From NCBI RefSeq assembly GCF_900609045.1, contig NZ_UXAV01000031.1, positions 124,001 to 188,000 on the forward strand: a DNA stretch of 64,000 bases, given 5' to 3'. The notes below the pieces were generated by a model that was given only the letters and a program-made list of their open reading frames with translations, searched no databases and had not been told where the DNA came from. The stretch is from Filibacter tadaridae (GTDB lineage: Bacteria; Bacillota; Bacilli; Bacillales_A; Planococcaceae). Shown in pieces: positions 55,401 to 62,526 of the stretch. Both the position numbers and the translations under genes were made by a program. The first letter of the stretch is position 1; each line of letters starts with the position of its first letter.

Positions 55401-56079
55401 TTATGATTCAGGGCTTCTCGATGAAGTCGTATACGGACTCGGATTCTATTTGTCGGAATTCGAATATGAACAAGAAACGGATGAGATTTTAAAAGTTCTA
55501 GAAAATCAGTATTTCGATCCAACGTACTCTTTAATCTTATATGGTAGCCATCCTTCAATTTTCACCAAAAGAAGAATACAATTGATAGAGCTTCTACAAT
55601 CCAAGGAGTTAAAACTTAGGCTCGGGGATAAAATGATTGGACGCCTTATCTGGCTGTCAAAGGTAATCGATTCAATGTCAAAAGAAATTACCGACGTAGA
55701 AATAATCCAAGATATAAAATCATTGGCAAGGTTGATTGAATCATTACTGAAGGATACCTCGATAAACATAGATAGTATAGCCTTTCAATTACAACTTTCC
55801 ACGCCTGTAACTGATGCTGATTATGAGAAATGGGCAAATTTATTTCGAACGAGTATCAAGGAAATGAAGGAAAGCTTTAAAATGGCGGGAACCGTAGAAA
55901 TCTTTAATCAAATCACCGGCGTAGGGCTATATCTTTTTGGAAAAACTGAAGCTTTTCAAGATTGGCTTCACCAACGAGACGAATTGACAAATGATTCTCC
56001 TTGGGATTTCATTCATTGCGGCAAGAGCGAAGAGGCATTGGATGATTTGATTAGAATGATTGTCGGGAATTTTTCATGA
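52450..56079 (+). CDS. VPA1262-like large protein with PLD-like core (putative defence)
   Basis: A 1209-aa cytoplasmic protein. The N-terminus (about 1-330) looks like the VPA1262-type N-terminal domain. A phospholipase-D-like core at about 390-500 shows EVLIADPFFDAKAA, FHDRFFLI (about 470-477) and GWLLGNSYNS, where the usual HxK is HDR. The remaining about 700 residues are helical with no motif that I recognise. ATG with AAAGGGAGTG upstream. A RES-domain gene starts 15 nt after its stop, so they form an operon. VPA1262-type proteins are found in bacterial genomic islands. A defence role, with this protein as sensor or nuclease, is inference. Confidence 0.6.
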   Translation: MYGLTIYILTNEKTNETYWLYGSAIQINNDYNMPFTLRDIKSKGQFKLQMIMAILDAEELGHLVSELDDHVKWNPQLTNRKGVSINLPSWSVRPYIIANEKKHEHKSAFALTNNTASAKVYFALDKERWIAAIFDNQEGFLKKGKVIEEKLFEESTLKLFSADSERFGNFEIFTSPLHQSLFYPIGLHVDVKRTKVQMQNRSRVETDARGITLWADGSLEDQLPLQLNVTLWNGRGRSEAIVQDRLLSITSVGELIHCDAEEPISAVEVKLWNADGKLLHYNKTGLIRQINISMGVHTGTKVISDPWSKKLPTNLRDRVEKQERITPQKINVGDFNRDPWVEEAENFAGFLKDMNPSPLNTDEDSLFFSGNPEAEVRFFEFIKSKLDASTTEEVLIADPFFDAKAASKILTRSTTNVPLTVLTSLTTKQPETGGSLLDSFKEFLETYKILLPSGLTVLNVQNSVATKQQFHDRFFLIKEKGRWEGWLLGNSYNSQAQRYPSLMVKFPNQLMEEVLSYLNELKTGLVNDRPEAMIQTLFSNTTVQKENIYEGFPIFPHWELLMEPFRSNPEEELVDILKGLIDKGYFESSNGHYSWSIIEEKQVTVRKLIYSYLEPIQDFDQAKHWLLALSNWSYYGLDLEPSEVLPNNLFWIQAMQKTVDNIQKNIKENIHDEDVRWHQIKDKFEKLVETHESYDEWWTIYQYSFEYTRLIYKYKFILDGLWETDLRIYFEMLDKKWILVPHFLTKLHQVMEAPGEANLSLLATRLFYYSFFDSHNRPMKDVLLTELKESTAVEQRSLFIALDHTYKEEQQSLFIQKHASLFQKPIDQGLVTFIMQTRQNTILAYLRQMGNSISDDLMIELKKGIVSKWVSNLLHGKHLSFHFETDQPITEEMAMYSFQAHGGQWESWYEKEILEKLDLQELRNPFLYYHNYSKWRNYMDRALWSFHFGFMSLLAGKEKLNGRTAQKISKLFKTYFAESLPLYTYDSGLLDEVVYGLGFYLSEFEYEQETDEILKVLENQYFDPTYSLILYGSHPSIFTKRRIQLIELLQSKELKLRLGDKMIGRLIWLSKVIDSMSKEITDVEIIQDIKSLARLIESLLKDTSINIDSIAFQLQLSTPVTDADYEKWANLFRTSIKEMKESFKMAGTVEIFNQITGVGLYLFGKTEAFQDWLHQRDELTNDSPWDFIHCGKSEEALDDLIRMIVGNFS

Positions 56080-56094
56080 GGGGGCCAGACAATC

Positions 56095-56670
56095 ATGTAC
56101 ATGGACAATAAACTTGAGAAAACATTAAAAAAAATTCAACCCATTCCATTTACCAAAACAATGTACCGGAACAGTGACATTAAATACTTGTTACTCGGAG
56201 ATAATCCACTTTCAGGAGAAGGTGCAAAATTTGCAGATGGGCGATTCCATTTAAAAAGTCACGGAATTTCCTGCTATTACGCTTCGGAGGATATGTATAC
56301 TTCGTTAGATGAAACTTATCCTCCTAGAGACCAAAACCATCCTCCTCGGGTTTTTATTTCTTTAGTAATTCAACTTGGCAGTGTTCTTGATCTATGCAAC
56401 GAATCAAATTGGGACATCCTACAGACAAGCTACCAAGAGCTCACGGGAAACTGGAAGAACCATTTAAATCAGACACCAGCTCCAACACAGTTATTGGGAA
56501 AAGCCACCTACGATTCTCAGAGATTTGAAGCCATTCAATTCTATACCGCCAAGGGAGAACCTAAAAGAAATATAGTAATTTTCCCTGATCTTTTGAAAAA
56601 AGGTTCATTTGTTAATGTTTATGACCCCGATGGGGGCATAGATAAAATACTGAAAGGTGTTTATAAATGA
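56095..56670 (+). CDS. RES-domain protein (putative NAD-degrading effector)
   Basis: A 191-aa protein. RES features visible: TMYRNSDIKY with the conserved Arg, DGRFHLKSHGISCYYASEDM, a Glu in SLDETYPP, and a C-terminal IQFYTAKGEPKRNIVIFPDL segment. RES toxins (MbcT, ParT, Res) break down or modify NAD+. Here no Xre antitoxin is adjacent. Instead it is coupled to the 1209-aa VPA1262-like gene (GAGGGGG ribosome site, 15-nt gap), suggesting that the large partner controls it. Confidence 0.72.
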   Translation: MYMDNKLEKTLKKIQPIPFTKTMYRNSDIKYLLLGDNPLSGEGAKFADGRFHLKSHGISCYYASEDMYTSLDETYPPRDQNHPPRVFISLVIQLGSVLDLCNESNWDILQTSYQELTGNWKNHLNQTPAPTQLLGKATYDSQRFEAIQFYTAKGEPKRNIVIFPDLLKKGSFVNVYDPDGGIDKILKGVYK

Positions 56671-56751
56671 ACATAAGTTGACATAGACAAATACGTTTAT
56701 TTTATCGATTTTTACCGATTATCTATTTAACATAATACCAGGTACCTGACA

Positions 56752-56970
56752 CTAAGACATATACGGCGTTTTGGCATAATAGACGGCAATCTGTGCATTG
56801 CCATTATCGTATACATTAATTTGCCTTTCACTTCCGTACTGTGTGTAACCGAAATCGTTATAATGTTTCCTTTGCCATTTCAAGGTGGGGATTGGAAGAA
56901 TGAGTTCGCCCCTGCCACCAAAAGCTGTCCAGATGGCGAGTGTATTATTAAAATTACTGTGATAGCCCAA
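56752..56970 (-). CDS. Possible small protein or gene remnant (72 aa)
   Basis: TTG start with AGGGGAGG upstream, product with YGSERQINVYDNGNAQ near its end, no known domain. It may be the tail of a larger lost gene. The 56671-57065 gap otherwise holds only a GGTACCTGACAC-type repeat end (56740) and a terminator. Confidence 0.35.
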   Translation of the reverse strand: MGYHSNFNNTLAIWTAFGGRGELILPIPTLKWQRKHYNDFGYTQYGSERQINVYDNGNAQIAVYYAKTPYMS

Positions 56971-57012
56971 CTATGTTCCCCTCCCCTGAATCACCCTAAA
57001 ATTCTCATAAAA

Positions 57013-57048
57013 AATAGCCCATCATATCCATTATGATGAGCTTTTTTG
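57013..57048. terminator. Bidirectional terminator after the ABC-3C operon
   Basis: Stem AGCCCATCATA / TATGATGAGCT with A-run before and TTTTTT after. Ends the minus-strand ABC-3C operon and could end the plus-strand RES operon. Confidence 0.75.
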
Positions 57049-57065
57049 ATATCTGAGTTTATTAT

Positions 57066-58805
57066 TTATTTGTCTTCGATGTCCACTAGAATCCCCAGCA
57101 ATTTCTCAGAAGGATCTTCATCCGTTAAAACGAGAACAGTGTTATCCTCAATAATTATTTTGTATAATTCGTCACCTAAAATATTATATATTTCAGTAAG
57201 TTGGTTCTGATTTACTGAAGCTATATATTGTTTATCCGTATTTGAAAACTGTTCACTAAGAACCTTCATAAGTTCAGCTTTTTGTCGTTCATCAATTCCA
57301 TCAAACAATCGGCTATCATGGAAAACGAAATTCATATTATGATTTTGACCTTTAAATAACACAGTCAAATCGTAACAAAATATTTTCACATTATTAATCC
57401 CATCCGAATTATCCGACTCAATCTTAGCATCAATATTAAATCTTTGTAGATTATCACCATCATTACTTTCAATTGTTAAACCGGCGACGCTATGTGGATA
57501 AAATCGTTTGACGAGATTACGAAAGTAATTCCGTAATTCTCCGATTTCCGTATTCATTTCTTTTAAATATTCATCCGTTATCTCTGACTGTTCAATTTGA
57601 TCCTTTTCGATTTCCCGCAGTTTTTCCTTATATTCTGCTTGTAGAACTTGATATTTTTTCAAATTTTCACGACTTGATTTTAGGTTGGAGGCTTTTTCAC
57701 TTAGGGCAACAAAAACATCTAATGCCTCATGATCACCCAAATACTTCATTAAGTTATCGAATTCGCTTTGCAGCTTTTGAGCAGCGGTAGACTTTTCATC
57801 AATCTCTGATTCAAGTTTATTTTTCTGCTCAATCAGCCTTCTTTTGCGACTGGTAACAAGCTTTTCGTAAAATGATTCTAAATCGGACAATGTCTTTGTT
57901 AGTGAATCAGAAAAATGGACATTAGCTTCTTCATAAACTTTTTCTATTTCATCCAGGTTCCCCTTACTCGGTTTGATTTTCAAACTACTCTCAATAGAAA
58001 GTACGTTATTTTTCAGCAATATAATTTTATTGTTTAATTGGAATAATTTCCGCTCAATCTTATCCGCTTCTAATTGAACCTCATAATAGTCATCTGCAAC
58101 CTTGAAATTTCCCAAGCTATTTTCTAGCTTTTCTATTTGTTCATCTAGATCGTCAATGGTTAAAGAAACGTCTTTTTGCCCTGAGAAGAAATCACGTAAT
58201 AAATCATCCCTCTTAAAATTTCGTTCTAGATCCTTAATTCGATCTTGCTCTTTTTTCAAGTTATGTTTTTTCTTCGCTAAGAATACATCTAATCCTAATA
58301 GAAAGGCGTTGTATAACATTTTTTGATATGGATTAGGGGTTGTTAAAGCCTCATCAAAACTTACATAACTTTTTTTATTTGGTCGAATAAAGAAAGGCAA
58401 TAAAGATCTAAAGGATAAATTACCTACACCATCAGGGATTTGAAAGCATAACTCTTCCATTTTTGTATTGAATTTAGTTAAAGTTAACTCTTCGCCATTT
58501 AAATGAATTCGATTTGGATTAGCCGTTGATCTTGTTGCAGTATAACTTTTTTCTCCTATTACAAACTCCAATGAAAATTCCCAATCAGGCAATTTCTCAC
58601 AAAATGAGGTGTAATTTTTTGTCTTAGAACCTAGGCAGAAATGGATAATATTAATTAATAAAGATTTCCCAACCCCATTATATGTCTTTCCAACATTTTT
58701 ACTTTTAACGTCCTTCTGTTTAGCTACAATAAAGTTTAGGCCGCTTTTATTAAAATGAACGGTTTTAAAACTTGATTTATTCGCAGATACTTTTATTAGC
58801 TGCAT
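57066..58805 (-). CDS. ABC-3C system ATPase (DUF2326, SMC/RecN-like)
   Basis: A 579-aa ATPase with split ABC halves separated by coiled coil. Walker A NGVGKSLL (43-50), coiled coil at about 190-430, and a C-terminal DUF2326 region with Walker-B-like MNFVFHDSRLFDGIDERQ (Asp-Ser in place of Asp-Glu). ABC three-component systems pair such an ATPase with a small middle component and an effector, and are predicted antiviral. It overlaps the middle-component gene by 10 nt. Confidence 0.82.
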   Translation of the reverse strand: MQLIKVSANKSSFKTVHFNKSGLNFIVAKQKDVKSKNVGKTYNGVGKSLLINIIHFCLGSKTKNYTSFCEKLPDWEFSLEFVIGEKSYTATRSTANPNRIHLNGEELTLTKFNTKMEELCFQIPDGVGNLSFRSLLPFFIRPNKKSYVSFDEALTTPNPYQKMLYNAFLLGLDVFLAKKKHNLKKEQDRIKDLERNFKRDDLLRDFFSGQKDVSLTIDDLDEQIEKLENSLGNFKVADDYYEVQLEADKIERKLFQLNNKIILLKNNVLSIESSLKIKPSKGNLDEIEKVYEEANVHFSDSLTKTLSDLESFYEKLVTSRKRRLIEQKNKLESEIDEKSTAAQKLQSEFDNLMKYLGDHEALDVFVALSEKASNLKSSRENLKKYQVLQAEYKEKLREIEKDQIEQSEITDEYLKEMNTEIGELRNYFRNLVKRFYPHSVAGLTIESNDGDNLQRFNIDAKIESDNSDGINNVKIFCYDLTVLFKGQNHNMNFVFHDSRLFDGIDERQKAELMKVLSEQFSNTDKQYIASVNQNQLTEIYNILGDELYKIIIEDNTVLVLTDEDPSEKLLGILVDIEDK

Positions 58806-59038
58806 TTCACAACACCTCCACCCCTTTCTTCAATTGCCCCAACGGAATGAAGAAATACAAGAGTGAGTAGGAAATTGTCAAAGTTATGTTTTGCCGTGTA
58901 GTTCTTTCTGGATAGATCTTTTTGATACTCATTCCACAGCGAATCTACTGTCCTTTTGGAATTAATCATCTTAAGAAGATACCCACCGAAGCCAAGTAAG
59001 GATTCCGAAAAATGGGTATGTTTAGTTGGCATTATCAT
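58796..59038 (-). CDS. ABC-3C middle component (MC6-like)
   Basis: An 80-aa protein, MPTKHTHFSESLLGFGGYLL then FDNFLLTLVFLHSVGAIEER. Size and pattern match the short helical middle component 6 that links ATPase and effector. Start and stop overlap its neighbours (ATGA at 59035), so the three genes form one tightly coupled operon. Confidence 0.75.
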   Translation of the reverse strand: MIMPTKHTHFSESLLGFGGYLLKMINSKRTVDSLWNEYQKDLSRKNYTAKHNFDNFLLTLVFLHSVGAIEERGGGVVKCS

Positions 59039-59946
59039 CTTTCTTCCTCCTCCTTAGGTTCTTCAAAAATATCGCAGGTCTCAAAGTATTTTGCCATTAC
59101 AATAATAACGGTATTCTGATATGGTTGAGTTTGTTTGGGAGTGAGCTGTTGAACCATGGCCATAAATAATTGATCGCCACTTTTGTTTGTCTTTTCTTGT
59201 TGGTAAACTTCATTCATTTTATCCCTTAACGTATCTGCAACAAAGCTACTGTTATCGGATAAATATGCTTCCAAATTATAAAGCTGATAAGAAGCTGTGT
59301 TCAGATACCCTGCCACTGTATCGGACAAATGATTAAATTGAATTTTATCATCCCAATCAGGTAAGACCATCTTCCCATCTACGTTTGTTTGTAGCGGTAG
59401 TTCCATTATATGCGCAATTACTTCATTTAATATGGAGTAATCGATGTTTTTAATATTGCCTGGATCAGGTAGCATCCCCACAATACTAAAAATTTGATCT
59501 TCTTCCAATTCAAATAATGTGTTTTCAACATCCTTCGCTGTAAGGATCGCTGCATTTTCTAAACCATGAACTTCTTTTATTTTTTCAATTTCCTGTTCGG
59601 CGTCAGCATTGACACCTTTATATTTATCGTTGATAACAAAATAAAAGCTGTTTACTGGGGACCATTGTTCAATTAACCCATTAAAGTCTGTATGGAGTTT
59701 TTTCACCGTGTTTGGATAAGATTTTTCAATCTCTTCTGGCGCAAAAACCTGATAGTATGTTCCGGTCTGTTTTACATAGCCATCATTTTTCCTGTCACCA
59801 ATATTCCCCCAGGGTTTAATGGATTTAAAGTCTTTTTCTGCATAATTCATAACAGACGTAAATAAATCCTCAAATGCTTGACCATCACATTTGTAAATTT
59901 TATTTTTAAACATTATTCTTAAAATCGTCTTTTCTTGTGAATTCAT
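59035..59946 (-). CDS. ABC-3C effector with restriction-endonuclease-like N-terminus
   Basis: A 303-aa protein. N-terminal PD-(D/E)xK-like fold: QAFEDLF (Glu about 26), GDRKNDGYV (Asp about 55) and YYQVFAPE (Gln 66), a Mrr/REase-type layout with Gln-x-x in place of (D/E)xK. The C-terminal about 150 residues look like the ABC-3C C-terminal domain (SDTVAGYLNTASYQLYNLEA). Probably cleaves DNA when the ATPase detects phage DNA structures. ATG at 59946 with GGGGAG 7 nt upstream. A TTGACA -35 lies at 59997-60002. Confidence 0.75.
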   Translation of the reverse strand: MNSQEKTILRIMFKNKIYKCDGQAFEDLFTSVMNYAEKDFKSIKPWGNIGDRKNDGYVKQTGTYYQVFAPEEIEKSYPNTVKKLHTDFNGLIEQWSPVNSFYFVINDKYKGVNADAEQEIEKIKEVHGLENAAILTAKDVENTLFELEEDQIFSIVGMLPDPGNIKNIDYSILNEVIAHIMELPLQTNVDGKMVLPDWDDKIQFNHLSDTVAGYLNTASYQLYNLEAYLSDNSSFVADTLRDKMNEVYQQEKTNKSGDQLFMAMVQQLTPKQTQPYQNTVIIVMAKYFETCDIFEEPKEEEER

Positions 59947-59973
59947 GCAAAAACTCCCCATCATTAAACAATT

Positions 59974-60037
59974 AACTATCTATTTCGTTAAGTATTTGTC
60001 AATTATATTTTTAAAAAGTACTTAAATTGTAGCATAC
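59974..60037 (-). promoter_or_regulatory. Promoter region of the ABC-3C operon
   Basis: Minus strand TTGACA at 59997-60002 with a weak -10 (ATAGTT) 17 nt on. An extended -10 TGCTACAAT lies further upstream near 60029-60037. Either could be used. Confidence 0.4.
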
Positions 60038-60134
60038 TTTTACCTAGAGGTATTCCTCTTTATCCTTTAATTATACTAGCTTTGCGTTGCACTTCTCAAA
60101 TATTTCATTGTCAATTGTTCAAATCATAGGCAAA

Positions 60135-60270
60135 TTAACTCACCAATTTATTAATACCCGTTATTCGCCCGCTACTATCCGCTGTATAGTTATAATTTTC
60201 CTTTTCCCCATCATCATAAGTAATTTCAAACCTCGCCACATCCACCAACAATGAAGATACTTCTTTTAAT
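60135..60270 (-). pseudogene. Gene remnant cut by repeat copy E
   Basis: Open frame encoding EVSSLLVDVARFEITYDDGE and ending NKLVS, with no start of its own. The frame runs into the repeat at 60279. Looks like the 3' end of a lost gene. The family cannot be named. Confidence 0.35.
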
Positions 60271-60278
60271 AATTGTGT

Positions 60279-60415
60279 GGGTGCCTGTGCAACAAACAAC
60301 AACCGACAATTCAACCAATTGCATATATATTCGATAAACATTAGACTTCGACGTTTTTTTCTCATAAATATGGAATTGTAGTGTATTGTCTGAATAGTTT
60401 CGTGCACAGGTACCC
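60279..60415. repeat. CCTGTGCA repeat element, copy E
   Basis: Intact ends GGGTGCCTGTGCAAC and TGCACAGGTACCC. It sits exactly between two broken genes. Confidence 0.9.
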
Positions 60416-61128
60416 GAAACTCATTTATTGGCGGCATCAATTCGGAAAACATCCTACATCATCCTTCAGTTCCTCGTAATCATCATTTAATGGAACTTCT
60501 TGATCGATTGCACTTAGTAAACCGAACAAATATGGGTGTTCCACGTATTTATCGCTCCCTCTTGATAGAGGGCAAAGAACCTCCAAGTTATCGAGAGGTT
60601 GGAAATAGTATTGAGTTAAACTTAATTGCCTCGTCCTTGTTTCCAGATTTCAAGAAGTTTGTGGCAGAATTACAGAGAAGAGGCATCTCTTTAGATGTTG
60701 ACCACCTACTGATTCTACAATACCTTCTTAGACATGAACAAATAGATACCCACACAGCCATGCGGGTGGCTCAACGTGGACAGGATCAGGCAAGGGAGCT
60801 CCTGAGCAATTTAACAAATGATTTGCGCCTTCTTGGAGCCATAGGTAGAGGAAAAGGGCGATATTATACCCTTTCAAAGGCTACTTCCGATGCTCTGAAA
60901 GAAAAAATGAGTTATGAGCGTCAGGTTAATTTGGACGATGAGGCTGTGAAGATGAGGATATTAACTCTTTTAAGAGAAGAAGACCTCACCAATAAAGATA
61001 TTAGAGATATGACTGGTTGGGACAGAAAGAAAGTTTATAATATTGTTAAACAGCTTGAATCTGAAGGTGTTACTATGACAGGTCAAGGTAGAGGAGCCAG
61101 ATATACATTAGTTCCCAAAACGAATTAG
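60416..61128 (+). pseudogene. 5'-truncated AlbA/RecG-like ATP-binding protein gene
   Basis: The frame stays open upstream of the first ATG (60490) to the repeat end and encodes SFIGGINSENILHHPSVPRN before MELLDRLHLVNRTNMGVPRI. This is the C-terminal part of the AlbA_2/HATPase_c_4 family (Schlafen-like transcription or defence regulators). Two winged-helix segments follow (about 65-135 and 160-212). The N-terminal DNA-binding/ATPase part is missing, and the break coincides with repeat copy E. The remaining 212-aa frame could still make a DNA-binding fragment. Confidence 0.7.
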
Positions 61129-61154
61129 TTTTTAATATACAACTAAGGGTTTGG

Positions 61155-61236
61155 CCAATTAATTGTCCATTCCGGACAATTAATGACAGTTTGGGACAAT
61201 TAATTGTCCTTAATTGTCCCGGATTTTAAAAAACGT
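61155..61236. promoter_or_regulatory. Cluster of GGACAATTAATTGTCC palindromes
   Basis: Repeated half-sites GGACAATTAA / TTAATTGTCC occur at least five times in 80 bp immediately after the wHTH pseudogene. They could be operator sites for it or decayed repeats. Confidence 0.5.
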
Positions 61237-61275
61237 TGCTTTGACGTTGATTTAACAACGTTCCTTGTATCTTCT

Positions 61276-61319
61276 AAAGGACAATAAAAGGACCATTAAT
61301 GGTCCTTTTATTGTCCTTT
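61276..61319. terminator. Perfect 44-nt palindrome
   Basis: Two 22-nt arms with no loop, containing AAAGGACAATAAAAGGACC and its exact complement, followed by TTTTCC. Could be a terminator or extrude as a cruciform. It contains the same GGACAAT word as the upstream cluster. Confidence 0.7.
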
Positions 61320-61369
61320 TCCTATATAAGTTCATTCAAGTGGATAAACTATCCTAATAATAATTGTGT

Positions 61370-61575
61370 GGGTGCCTGCGCGACAAAAAAAACGAACAAT
61401 TCAACCAATTGTATAAGTACTCGATAAACAGTAGACATTAACGCTTTTGTCTCATAAGTATGTAATTGTAGTGTATTGTAAGAATTTTGTCGTGCACAGC
61501 GTACCCGAAATTAATCTCTTAAATATGTAATTGTATCTTATTGTCTGAATAGTTCCGCGAACAGGTACCCGAAAT
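61370..61575. repeat. CCTGTGCA repeat element, copy F plus extra right half
   Basis: GGGTGCCTGCGCGAC start and CGTGCACAGCGTACCC end (61505), followed at 61511-61575 by a second right half ending ACAGGTACCCGAAAT. Confidence 0.75.
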
Positions 61576-61589
61576 CAAATAGAGGCGGT

Positions 61590-61648
61590 TGTAAAAGCCA
61601 TACGCAATGTGGGTGGCTGAACATCTCAGGCCACGACAGTGCGGATGG
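61590..61648. ncRNA. Long stem-loop 5' of the holin-like toxin
   Basis: AGCCATACGCA pairs with TGCGGATGGCT, with an inner stem GTGGCTGA / TCAGGCCAC. Such a structured element is consistent with an RNA that belongs to the toxin locus. Function and strand unknown. Confidence 0.35.
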
Positions 61649-61755
61649 CTATAGATACGACAAACTTTCTGACTGCGGACACTAAAGATATCCCTGTGAA
61701 TCTAGTTTTATGCTAAACTAAGAACAGCAGTTACATAAAGCAGATGGGCGGTTGG

Positions 61756-61779
61756 CACTCCCTTGAAAGAAAGGGGGTG
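61756..61779 (+). promoter_or_regulatory. Hairpin masking the toxin Shine-Dalgarno
   Basis: CACTCCCTT pairs with AAGGGGGTG, which contains the ribosome site of the toxin. Full-length message would be poorly translated, a known feature of type I toxin mRNAs. Confidence 0.55.
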
Positions 61780-61786
61780 TTTATAT

Positions 61787-61903
61787 ATGGTGACATACGA
61801 ATCAATGAATATGCTATTTCAATTTGGTATATTCTTAGCTACGGTACTGACAGCGATCGTAGCTGTTGTGGTAGCAATCGCAGTCACTAATAAAAAGAAG
61901 TAA
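61787..61903 (+). CDS. Putative holin-like type I toxin (38 aa)
   Basis: A short frame encodes a peptide that starts MVTYESMNMLFQFG, has one strong transmembrane helix (about 15-33) and ends TNKKK. Size, start and lysine tail match the putative holin-like toxins of Firmicutes type I toxin-antitoxin loci. AAGGGGGTG lies 7 nt before the ATG, inside a hairpin. The gene is too short for ordinary ORF calling. The antitoxin should be an antisense RNA from the region 61898-62050. Confidence 0.75.
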   Translation: MVTYESMNMLFQFGIFLATVLTAIVAVVVAIAVTNKKK

Positions 61904-61956
61904 CCGTCCATTGCCTTTGACCGAGGTTCTCAATGGGGGTTACTCTTTTTGAGTAA
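61898..61956. terminator. Bidirectional hairpin at the toxin 3' end
   Basis: AGTAACCGTCCATTG / CAATGGGGGTTACT followed by CTTTTT on plus and TTCTTTTTATT on minus. It can end the toxin mRNA and a convergent antisense RNA. Confidence 0.6.
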
Positions 61957-61959
61957 AAA

Positions 61960-62050
61960 CATCTTCAATTGTTAAACAGGTCGGCCGCTCTTCATGCGGT
62001 GTGTGACTGTGATCAGCTGGACGTTTCACAGACGTTCAGCTTTTCTTATT
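61960..62050 (-). ncRNA. Candidate antisense RNA antitoxin region
   Basis: On the minus strand a TATAAT box (RC of ATTATA, about 62045-62050) points toward the toxin 3' end. A hairpin AGCTGGACGT / ACGTTCAGCT lies at 62019-62042. The assignment is by analogy with type I loci. No clear -35. Confidence 0.3.
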
Positions 62051-62115
62051 ATATGTTTAATATACCACATTTATACGGGAACAACACCTGAATGATTGAT
62101 AAAAAAGTATTGAGT

Positions 62116-62252
62116 GCGTACCTGTGCAACAAACAACAACCAACAATTCAACCAATTGCGTATATATTCGATAAACATTAGGCTTTAACGTTTTTTTCGC
62201 ATAAATATGTAATTGTGGTGTATTGTCGGAATAGTTTCATGCACAGGTACCC
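62116..62252. repeat. CCTGTGCA repeat element, copy G
   Basis: GCGTACCTGTGCAACAAAC start and ATGCACAGGTACCCGAAATT end, with a further stray end ATAGGTACCCGAAATT at 62269-62284. Confidence 0.85.
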
Positions 62253-62358
62253 GAAATTATTTAACATTATAGGTACCCGAAATTCAAAATACAGTACTCC
62301 ATAGAAAGGCAGCCAAATGTTGTTTCGGCTGCCTTTCACTTTATGCAATTGTAGTGAA

Positions 62359-62381
62359 TTGTGTGTGTACCTGTGCAACAA
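62359..62381. repeat. CCTGTGCA repeat element, copy H, left part
   Basis: GTGTGTGTACCTGTGCAACAA then interrupted by the IS. The other part resumes at 63917. Confidence 0.85.
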
Positions 62382-62526
62382 CACTAGCGTTGCATAGCTG
62401 TAAATACCTGTCGTTAAGTCCAAAAAGTTGAATATCTTATACTTGTATAAACGCAAAAAAACTCCTAAAATAGAAAGGGAAACGACGACTAAATCAGTTC
62501 CCTACACTATCAAAAGGAGTAACTCT

